Of a stretch of DNA of 30,815 bases, positions 21,141-30,815 are shown one piece after another. A model generated the notes under the pieces. The model was not told where the DNA came from. It worked only from the letters and a program-made list of their open reading frames with translations, and ran no database searches. The position numbers and the translations under genes are program-made. The stretch is from Apostichopus leukothele (lineage: Eukaryota; Echinodermata; Holothuroidea; Aspidochirotida; Stichopodidae), in the NCBI GenBank assembly GCA_010014835.2, contig JAAAKB020198092.1, positions 1 to 30,815 of the forward strand. Reading direction: 5' to 3'. Numbering within the stretch: position 1 is the first letter of the stretch; each line of letters starts with the position of its first letter.

Positions 21141-23122
21141 ATTTGAACTAGAACATGTATACAGTTTTTACCACTCATAACTTGTAAATTTTATCAACTA
21201 AATGTTATCCACCATTCATTTGGCAACTTTTCACACAACTGAAAGTTACTTTAATGTATTTGCAATCATGTTGGCTAAACTGAATTCAAGCGTCAGAAAA
21301 ATAATATTGCTATCCAAGATTCCAAAATGGAATATGATTTACTCTACTGTATACCTGAGATGCCTCTCCTAATTATTGAAGATGAGATCATTTTGACTAG
21401 GCCATAGATTGAAATATCTATGTTATCTTTGGAGATCTGTAAAAAGGATAGATCACGGGCAAACGTTGCCATCCAATGTCAACACTCCATTTATAGCAAT
21501 TATTTTTTACCTGGGGGGGGGGGGGTGTGAGCCTTTCTAGGGTCATCAAAAAGTTTTGAGGGTCGTCAAAAACTTTGGAAGAAAAAGAATTGCCGATATT
21601 TATAGTCCTAAGAAAGTGGCAAAAATATGACCTGTAAACTTAAGTCCACCTCCGAAATTACATGATCAGGAATATCAAAATGGGACATAAACATAAAGAC
21701 CGTACTTAGCACCGTTATTTCCATTAATTACACTGCTCCATTAATTATACTCTTGCTGTCTGCAATGTTTTTTGTACATATTCCTAACAGTCCACAACTC
21801 GTGCATTTAACATATTAATAACAGAATGGTTATCATATCCACAGGACTACAGAAACTGTAACAAGCTCCTTTCTATTCATTTGTTTTCAATCTACTTTCA
21901 ATTTATTGTTTCTCTTTTCTCTTAATGCTCAGTAGTTATTACGTATGTTAAATCTTCTTCAAATTTAATTTTGCATAACGCTGACCAAGCCATGTAATAT
22001 AAATCAGAGCGTACAGTAATGATGATAGCACCCCCTCATTGTAACCACAGGTTGGAACTCCACATAGTTATAAGCATATAGTTATATTTTCCTAATTAGT
22101 AACTTATCAATGGATTAAACCAATACAAACAACATACAAAACAAAAATTGTGTCAAAGAAATTTGCTCCATTGTTTTGCTTCCTTTAATTTCAAACCTTA
22201 AATGCCTGCATCGTTCCTGGTACAATCTGAATAGACTTTTAACTCATTGTAACCATGGACTCATTGTAACTATGGGTACAGTACCTGGTCTTTATCTTTA
22301 CTATCCAGTTTGTGAGTATCACAACATTAAAACACAAACTTAACAGCTTTTAGAGTATAGCTTCCATATTCCTCATCGTATGCTGTGTCTATAATGTTAG
22401 TGAAAAAACAAGCCTGGTCTAAAGGGACAAAACAACCACATGCTTACAATGGTTAAATACAGTAACCTACATTCAAAATCAATGTATCCATATTAAATAC
22501 ACAAATCTATTTAAGCAGAAAAATAAGGAACCAGTCATACAGAAATTTGCATGTGTGTTTGTAAAGTTCAAGCCAACAGTTAAATTCAACCACTGGGGAT
22601 ATACAGTATTGGTCACTGAAAGATATAAAGAGGGCAGTATTTCAGAATAGGTTGCCAAATACAGCATGCTACAGTCAACTAGTAGATGACTGACAATTAA
22701 TTATACAGTTCAAACATTAACTAATCCTCAGTCAGGCAAATAGGAAGGCACTACAGGTTGTAACATTTGTTAAAAAGAATAAGCTTCCTGTAAAGAGGCT
22801 ATAGGAAACCGCAATGTGGTTCAGTAGGTTGAAAACTAGCAGATAGTACGTACACAAACTGTATACCTTAGTATGACATACAGTACCTAAGGACTCAATA
22901 CCATAAAATACTCATATTCAGCTGTCTTATTTTATTAATATTATAGCTACTTCCTGATCAATGTTCAACAGGCAGTCGGCTTCACATATGTTAGATTTGG
23001 AGGAAGAGTCAATGGTTGTTGTTCCAGGAGTGAGTCTATAAGGGTTGCAATGTTAAAAGTTATCAGGTTCTTAGGCTAGGATGATAGAAAAGTGTAAGAG
23101 TAAGTGTCAAGACAGGTAATAT
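21141..23122. other. AT-rich DNA with no recognised gene
   Basis: Contains a 13-base G run at 21513-21525 and a 17-bp duplication (ACTCATTGTAAC at 22242 and 22259, with a related copy near 22035). No supported exon. Confidence 0.5.
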
Positions 23123-23264
23123 GAGCGGAGTACAGTCAATTCACAGTCAATTCACAGTACAATAACAATAGATACATGGGCAGCTCATCTGGCAGGAGCG
23201 GAGTACAGTCAATTCAGACATACTGTACAATAACAATAGATACACGGGCAGCTCATCTGGCATT
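23123..23264. repeat. 73-bp tandem duplication
   Basis: GAGCGGAGTACAGTCAATTC starts copies at 23123 and 23196; both end in GGGCAGCTCATCTGGCA. The first copy has an internal doubling of CAGTCAATTCA. Confidence 0.93.
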
Positions 23265-24023
23265 CTTGGTTTTTCTAATTTCTATGTCCTGAAATTGGCA
23301 ATTACAGATTTATGATGCATGTTCAAGACTGCATAAATATACACACATTCTTTATAAACATGGAAATGAAGAGCTGTGCACATCCTAACTATCTGCTGGC
23401 ATCTAGGTTACAACGTCTGCAAGTAACAAGCAGTGAAATTTGGGACTTAATTTCCTGGTTACAATAGAATCATGGCTAGTATTGTCGCAATAAGCAACAT
23501 TTCATGTTTGGACAAGCAATGTTACTGTGTGTGTCATGTACGTTAGTAGGTGGATAAAACTAACAGTTTTCTTCTTTTTTCATCTATTGTATATGAGTTG
23601 GACACTAGGTCTATAAATTGAACAATTTTAAATTATATGAACAATATAACTTTGTGATATCCTTTCAAACGAATTGATTGGTGACATATTAACTTAAGTT
23701 AATTGCACACTGTACCAAATGGACTTTACAATAGGATGTAATACTGTGTGTATGAAACAAAGAAACAAAGGACACTATAGCTGATATCTTCATAACAGTG
23801 AAGGAAGGGGGTCAACTAAAGAATGAGCCGCAAAATATCACAGCTACTGTACGGACAAAAAACAAGTTGAAGTTCCAGGATTGAAATATCTGTTGAAAGA
23901 CAGGTAGGTTGACTTCAGAATGGTAGATTGGGAGGGTAGAGAGAGAGTGAGCGAAGCCTGGGACACATGTGCAGAGAAAACACAGTCCTCAAATAATACC
24001 AAGTTGGTAGGTTAGGACTGGTC

Positions 24024-24060
24024 TAATACACATAACCTAACCGTTAGGTTATGTGTATTA
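24024..24060. repeat. 37-bp near-perfect palindrome
   Basis: Arms of 18 bp, starting TAATACACATAACCTAAC and ending with its exact reverse complement, around a single unpaired C at 24042. Both strands can form a cruciform or hairpin. Confidence 0.97.
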
Positions 24061-24659
24061 TAACTAGACTGAAGACCTGTATGAGAGGAGTAAATTAATC
24101 AAATCTTTAATCCTAATATGTACACTTGAGAATTTGTAATTACCCAGTGAGTCAGTGACACATCCTAACTTCAACAGTTCTGTGTAATTAATATAATTAT
24201 ATACATATTATGCGCTATTTGCAGAACGTTAACTCTCATAGAATGTTCGGCCCTGCTAGCCAGACAAAAAGTCTGACTTGCCAGATCTAGACTATGGGGT
24301 GACTTTACAAACCAATTGGTTACTTAACTAAACCAGTAAGCCAGTTAGCTTTGTGATTCCTTGATACAATTTGCTCATAACTCAAAATACTGTCACCATA
24401 GATATAACTAATTGTAGAGCAAGTGAGTTAAATTTGTCGTTGAATTAAGTGAGAACCAGAAAAGGTTTGTAGAAATCCCTTGTGGACATCAACCATGTCA
24501 TTCACTCATAAGGATTTTACAGTATATAAACAAAATGTTTCCACATCCAGAAAGAACAGTCTTCCTATGTGAAATATATAGACACATTTACCAACTTTGA
24601 GCTAGCAGATCCCTTTAAATGGTTGTTCAGCCCTTACATGACATTGTTTAAAATAGTAC

Positions 24660-24725
24660 TGCTTCCACTTGAGATAATCTGTTGATCCCTTGAGCCAGTT
24701 TGCTTCCACTTGAGATAATCTGTTG
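24660..24725. repeat. 41-bp tandem duplication (26-bp core)
   Basis: TGCTTCCACTTGAGATAATC followed by TGTTG occurs at 24660 and again at 24701. Confidence 0.93.
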
Positions 24726-24949
24726 GCCCCATGAAGCTCAGAGGGAGAAACCCTTCTTGGAGGTTTATGTGCATGGTTCAAGCAAAAGTATGAACTCTAA
24801 ATCAGATTTCATTACCTGGATGCCAAGTATGTTTTGTTGAAGACCTATACACTATAAAGCCCCTTCATAAAACTAAACTGAACTGAATTTGACCAAACTA
24901 TGTTCACCAAAAGAAAATCAAAGCATTGGAGAATTCACAGATTAATTGT

Positions 24950-25515
24950 AGAGCTTTAATTTTGGAGTTATCCTGTTTGAAAGATTTCAGACTTTGATGC
25001 CTGATGACCTCATGTGACCTTTGACCTCTACCAATTTCAATAGCATTTTTGCACTCACCATGCTGGATCTACATACTACGTATTGAGTTCAAGAAAGATA
25101 AACTTTTTGTGATATTGTGTTTACAAGATTTTCAGACTTTCATTTAAATGCTGACCACAAATGACTTTTGACCTCCACCAATTTTCAATAGCGTTCTTGT
25201 ACTCAACAAGCTGAATCTGCATACCATATATGAAGTGCAACAAAGATGTAATTTTTAAATTATCGTGTTCACAAAGTTTTCAGACTTCAGTTTTCAGATG
25301 CAAATGACCACTGAACTTCACAGAAAACAATAGGCTTCTTGTACTCAATAAGATGGATCCACATATCAAGTAAAACGTTAATCCACCATTAAATTTTTGA
25401 GTTACCGTGTTTACAAGCAAGTGTCACATACATACACATACGCACGTGATGGACCATCACCATCACCATTGTATAGAATTAAGATCATTCCATTTGCCGC
25501 CGGCAAGGAATCAAA
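24950..25515. repeat. Ancient dispersed repeat with degenerate ~120-bp internal repeats
   Basis: Three diverged internal repeats share, in order: GAGTTATCxTGTTTACAAG-like, TTTTCAGACTTT, TGACCTTTGACCTC, CAATTTCAATAG, CTTGTACTCA, and AAGCTGxATCTACATA. The block ends at an ACATACGCACGTGATGG-like segment and a small perfect hairpin, TTGCCG-C-CGGCAA at 25494-25506. It has no ORF. The layout looks like an old copy of a non-autonomous interspersed element rather than unique sequence. Confidence 0.65.
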
Positions 25516-28180
25516 TATCAGACCTACTGTACAGGTAGTAACATTATTTTTGACTTTAAACTTTATAGTAAAAAGTTAACTAACTCTGAAAACTTTGAAA
25601 TTGCACACTACTACAGAGTTTGAGAAAGGACTACATTGCTTATCACAGCTGGCAAGATACCCAGTAAGAGACAATTGACATCCAGCAGACACTACATACA
25701 TAGAGTAACACCTTTACCTTAACTGCCTAAGTGATCAATATTGGCAATGATTTACAGATTTATTTATAGCTCTATTTAAATAACAAGGTTTAACAATCAT
25801 CACCATCCACATTTAATGTCTTAATTTCATCATAATTTTTACAACCCCCTACTGTACAGTATATATGATCTTACTGAATACTATAGGAGTGTATACTGTA
25901 CATGTAACTTAAAGGCACTAGCTGTAACAAAAAAAACTGCATGATCATTTCATAGTTATATGAATAATAATATTCATTGCATGTAATATGCATACCTGGA
26001 GGTTGGCTATCAATTTTGATAAGTTTGTTATCATGTTGTCAACAGAAATGATACAAGTATTGAAAAAAACCAGCAAAAGTGAGACACACTACAGTTCTTA
26101 AAGTGAGACACAGGCCACATTTTATATATTAAACGGTGAACATTACCGTAATTATACAGTTCAGAAAACATGTGTGAATTTAGGGGAATTTTCCCTTTTC
26201 TTCCAGCAGTTTGACCTCCGACATTTACAAGTTTAATTCATACCATTTATGATGGAATTACCATTAAATCTTTTGAATGAACATTATCACCCAAGAACAC
26301 AGAATTTAATGTAGGCCATCATATTTATAAACATCAAAGAAATTTAATGTCTCAGTTTAACAAATCCCAATGTCAAACAGGAGTCCCATGATATAACTGC
26401 ATGCTGAATTTTAATTCTCTGCAATGTCCTGCAAATTTCATATCGCTGTTCATAAATAATTCTTTGAGCAGAAATTAATATTCATAGAGGTTGTTTTGTT
26501 TATATGCATTTTTTGATAATTTATCAACATGCTATGAATAGAATATGTGCTTCCTTTGCAAAAGACTGCAGGTACTGTACAATGAGTGCAATATGAATCG
26601 CTTTGCGGTGCTTAAATTTCTATAATGTATGAGGAAATTTAGATCTTGAAAACCACATTTTAAATAGTTATCAAGCTTTATATTATGAGCGTACAGATTG
26701 TGCTGTACTGTTCCCTGATGTACGCTACAATGCACAATCAATATATACATAGCTCAAAGTAATCTTGTCTGAAAGCGCCTCTGTAAACTGTAGTAAGAAT
26801 GAAAAAACCTTGTCAAATGCATTAGTGCAAAAAAAGAATTCCTTTCTTATCTGCTTTTTTCTTTTTCTCTCTTTATAAAGAAAAGAGCTTGTGGTCATCA
26901 AAGATGTTGCTTACTATTTTTATCTACAGTATACCTCACAATACACCTCTTACTTACTATGCAATGTTCTTTCTTCCACAGATAATGCAAAATTTAAATA
27001 TTACACAGGAACATGCTCTATAAGGCCAAGTAAAATCATATAAAGACATGTTTCTCTTCCAAAGTTTTTCCAAGCAAAGAGAGCCTTTCATATTTATTTC
27101 ATTTCTTTGGTATTGTGAATATAGGTGGCAGTCCAAATATTCTAGCATTTTCAGTCCTTTGGAACTTTGCCATGTTCTGTATGTAGGTAGTTGAGAACAT
27201 GTATCACACATGGAGTAGTTCTGAGGTACAGAACGTGAATCGTTCAAATAAGTAACATTGAAAGGATTTCAAATCTTGTTCGAAATTTAAAAGTATGTTT
27301 TGACCCATGTGCAAAAAACAAGAAAAATATAAACAGAAAGGAAGAACACCCCAAAAGGAATAAAAAACTGGGGAAAAGGATGCATGAATGGATGAGAAGC
27401 TGGTTACTATCTATTTGGCCTGATGCAATAATCACACTAGGACTACTGTAGATAAATGTTGATGATACTTCAGTACAGACTACACATGTATAAAGTATGC
27501 CTTAGCTTACTTACTATTTCACACATTGTGCTCAAGTTTTCTATAAACATTTAAACACACCCATTGATGTAAATTTTAGAAATGTTATATTATCAACGTT
27601 TACACATTTGTGTATTAAAGTTCTTTAAGCCTTTTAGCACAATCATTTTATATGCATTGAAGTTTCCCTGTTTTCAAAAATCTGTGCTAAAAGCAAATAA
27701 TGTCCCTAATATTAAGTTAATATGGATATAACGCAATGATGAAACCCTGTTGAGTAGCTAGTAGATGTGATACGAACCTTCAACAGATTGCAGACATAAA
27801 GTACCGTAGCCTTGCTATTTCCATACATTTCCAGTACATATACTGTTCTTCGGTAATTTGCCACTACTGTACTGTACATACACAGCTGTCATTGTACAAC
27901 ACTGGACTGCTGTACAGTAAATGTACAAACTGTAGAGATACCTATACTTCATCTAAACAAAGTACACAATACAAGGGTAGTTTACAAAATATGCTCAAAA
28001 GTACAAGAAGGTTTAAAGCTGTATCATTGCCACATACAAAATATTGGTTATAGCTACTGTAGCTATTACTCATGTACAGCTGTCCACTGATATTTATGCA
28101 TATAAAAGTAGGAACCATCCTACAAAACATTATCAAGCTCTGTAGCCTTTGGATGTCTCTTTGAAGAAAAGAACAGCTGT
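25516..28180. other. AT-rich DNA with no recognised gene
   Basis: Several short open frames of 60-96 codons on the minus strand lack family resemblance or good splice context. TACTGTACAGTA palindromes occur near 25850 and 27870. Confidence 0.5.
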
Positions 28181-28449
28181 TTGGTCAAACACTTCCAGCA
28201 AAGAAGTTTCCAAACAGACTCATGAGTATGACACATAGTAGTATCTACTGCCTATGTATTTACGGCCTTTGGTCAAACACTTCCAGCAAAGAAGTTTCCA
28301 AACCGACTCATGAGTATGACACATAGTACTACCTACTGCCTATGTATTTACGGCCTTTGGTCAAACACTTCCAGCAAAGAAGTTTCCAAACCGACTCATG
28401 AGTATACTCACATAGTAGTATCTACAGGCTACTGATTGTATTTACGGTC
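28181..28449. repeat. 88-bp minisatellite, 3 copies
   Basis: TTGGTCAAACACTTCCAGCA starts copies at 28181, 28269 and 28357. Each has AAGAAGTTTCCAAACxGACT, CATGAGTATGACACATAGTA, and ends in TATTTACGG. The third copy has a small insertion and a changed end. Confidence 0.95.
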
Positions 28450-29739
28450 TGATGCAGTTTCCCACAGTAGAGAGTTTCTTTATACTGTAAACTAAACCTT
28501 AATTGGTGATTTACTAAATGTATTTCTGTAATTGTGGCAATTTTAGCAGACAGTGTCTAGCGTTATTTGTTTCACTGGATAAAGTCCCTTTCAATAAGGT
28601 AATTGTATGGCTACTAGGAAGTAATAAACAACTGAAAGAGACATGAAGTGGACATTTTATTTGGGGATGATTTAATTCACCCTTTAAATAACTTGAATTG
28701 CAACTTATACTTTCAGTTCCACTGTATAAGGAAGTTTTCATCCCTCGTTCCTTACAGTATATATTAAACTTACAGACAGAAAAGAAAAGAAAATATAAAC
28801 AAAACCAATCGAAGAATGCTGTAATAAAACCTTGCAACTTTTGAAAGGTTGTGATTCAAGTGAGAAGAAATAAAACTAAAATACGTTGCAAAATTAAAGG
28901 ATCATATCCCATAAATTTTTTATCTTTTCCATTTTTATGGTATTAAGACCCATCTATGTGGGTACAGTGCCTGTTGAAACTCCACATTGTGTGGAGGAGG
29001 TATTAAATATGGTTTTCATGGCGACAGCAGCTCATGGCATTGAAACATTCGGTCTTCAGATTATTTGCTTTAAGTAGGCAATGAACATTAATACTTGGCA
29101 CTATATTATAACATGGAACAGGCCATTTAACATTTTAACCCAGCTAGATAAAAGACTACCAAGTACAAGACAAGAACTAGATACCATCCTTATCAACTTT
29201 ATACTGAATAAGGTTTTCCAAGAAATGCCAAGTGGCCTTAGTCATTTCCTTTTTGTAGACTTGCTACATCCACTTTCTTTAAACATTGTGCAACTTGTGA
29301 TGATACATAATATTGTAATTCTCCATTTACTTTTTGTTATATTTATACATTTGTTAAATGTAAACCTTTATTATGAAAAAGGCAATGAATTTCTTTTAAA
29401 GCTAAGTTAGTCTTAAACTTTGCTTTATACTAGTACTGTCATAGGAAACTTTCCCTTTTCGTTCAACAGCTAAGATGAACGTTATGTACAGGCCTCTGTT
29501 GTGTTCTAACAGAGACCAGTAGAGTGTTAAACTGAGCAGTGTGTGTAACTCCTAATGTAAGCCTACTGGTATAGTTTGTGGCTGATGGTAATGTTTCTTG
29601 AAGCACTAACCCTACTGTTGAATATATGTACTCAGCAAACAGTATCAGGACAAGTTAAAACAAGTTGAAGGTTTACAGTCTTGTTCAAGCTATGTCAATT
29701 CCCACAGGACTTAACAATGTCAGTTAACCCCTGGTCATT
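28450..29739. other. AT-rich DNA with no recognised gene
   Basis: A plus-strand open frame of 109 codons at 29081-29410 is hydrophobic and AT-driven, with no recognised domain. Nothing else is supported. Confidence 0.45.
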
Positions 29740-29945
29740 GCTAACTTGTCAGACCGACACACCCTAGTGTGCACAATTCACACATTCGCTCACAGGGCAC
29801 TACAGTGCACCATGTAGCCCCTAGGTATCTCCCATGGGACATCCCACCAGAAGCCACAAAGCGGCACATGTAGTTACCTCACAGCCTGTCCTCATAAGTT
29901 ACACACCTGTGTAAAGAGAGGCAATGGAGATAATCCCCTACTGTA
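29740..29945. repeat. GC-richer block, possible dispersed repeat
   Basis: Clearly less AT-rich than its flanks, with stop codons in all frames and no splice-bounded exon. Segments include GGCACTACAGTGCACCATGT and AGAGAGGCAATGGAGATAAT. The latter resembles 3' parts of interspersed elements in other invertebrate genomes, but this rests on memory and impression only. Confidence 0.35.
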
Positions 29946-30544
29946 TATTCAATAGTATAGTTTGTGTTAGTGCTTACTCAAATAACGTGTCTGGCAAGGA
30001 TAATATAACATTTCATGGTATGGTTTTCATAGCAAAAATACCGGGAACGTTCATATTGTAATACAACATCAAAGTTGTAATATTGTGAATGTGAGCAGTT
30101 TTGTATATTTTATGAGCAATGAGCTAAAACCTACGTCCTCTTAACCTCTGAGTCATGACAGAGCAAACACTAAACTGAGGAGACACACAGCTGAATAATC
30201 AAAGTCAATAACACATCTTTTTGTAACAAAATATTTTTTCCGTTTTTTTAAATCAAATTATGTGTAAAATGTATTAAATGCAGAGCTGCTATGTGCACAC
30301 TAATTTATACCTGAGGATACAGTTGCAGGATCATGTAAATGATAATGCCATAGTTTTTTTTTGCCAAAGAAGACAGCTGAGACAATGTAATTGTTCATGT
30401 CATGCATTTGTACTGATGGTATTACCAGTATATGATTTCAAATATCCTGTAACAATTACTGTTGGATAATTTTAAGCTTTTGGAACTTAATATTGTCAGT
30501 AAGAGTGAGTACACTGAAGCATATGTTATCATTGAGAGGATTTG

Positions 30545-30625
30545 CACAGTAGTAAGTACTGTAGTACTGCACAGTAATACTGTACTGTAGTACTGCACAG
30601 TAATACTGCCCTGTAGTACTTAGCA
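30545..30625. repeat. GTACTG/CAGTAC palindromic cluster
   Basis: TGTAGTACTGCACAGTAATAC is present twice in a row, built from GTACTG, its complement CAGTAC, and GCACAGTAATACTG words. Confidence 0.88.
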
Positions 30626-30731
30626 TTAGGGAATTGTCGCATCTTCGTGGCCAGAATTTCAACCTGGTTTGAATATATTGACTGGATACAGGTCTGCTTT
30701 CCTTCAACTACGTGCAGTGGCTTGAGAGTAC

Positions 30732-30749
30732 GGGGGGGGGGGGGGGGGG
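30732..30749 (+). repeat. Homopolymer run of 18 G
   Basis: Uninterrupted G run near the right end of the window. The length is prone to sequencing error. Confidence 0.95.
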
Positions 30750-30815
30750 ACAAATCACCAAAACACCCAACTTGCTCCACACAACACCAGCGACGCTTAA
30801 GACGGGAGTAAGGAA

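Noticed and set aside
29081-29410. A 109-codon hydrophobic plus-strand frame
   Set aside because: AT-driven Leu/Ile/Asn composition, no domain, no splice-site support.

Overview
The window looks like non-coding-rich nuclear DNA from an animal, most likely a marine invertebrate. The evidence is short exons bounded by GT/AG splice sites, long AT-rich introns, many unrelated minisatellite arrays, a tRNA-derived SINE-like fragment, and two metazoan gene families. An echinoderm or another invertebrate deuterostome is plausible, but nothing here proves it. No bacterial operons, rRNA genes, CRISPR arrays or intact transposon ORFs were seen.

All recognisable coding sequence lies on the minus strand between 2.5 and 12.1 kb. 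Five exons (12061-11374, 10588-10501, 7866-7750, 5738-5486, 4534-4445) join in matching phase to give 412 codons of a chimaerin, a Rac-GTPase-activating protein with SH2, C1 and RhoGAP domains. The window holds a 229-residue N-terminal exon unlike the vertebrate N termini I know, the linker exon, the whole SH2 domain and the lead into C1. The chain stops four residues into C1: the zinc-binding cysteines and the RhoGAP domain were not found.

Immediately downstream on the same strand are two exons (3517-3410 and 2721-2542) encoding the C-terminal 95 residues of COX18, the mitochondrial inner-membrane insertase of the YidC/Oxa1/Alb3 family. They end in a stop codon, but the N-terminal part of COX18 was not found. 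Two unrelated genes are therefore each represented by one half, placed end to end in the same orientation and with compatible splice phase. Interleaved genes, a fusion transcript or an assembly misjoin could each explain this.

From 12.1 to 30.8 kb I found no convincing exon. That part holds AT-rich DNA, at least seven tandem arrays, a 185-bp polypurine tract, a 37-bp almost perfect palindrome, an ancient dispersed-repeat copy carrying nuclear-receptor-like half sites, and a GC-richer block near 29.8 kb that may be another dispersed repeat. Homology calls rest on remembered family motifs, not on database searches.
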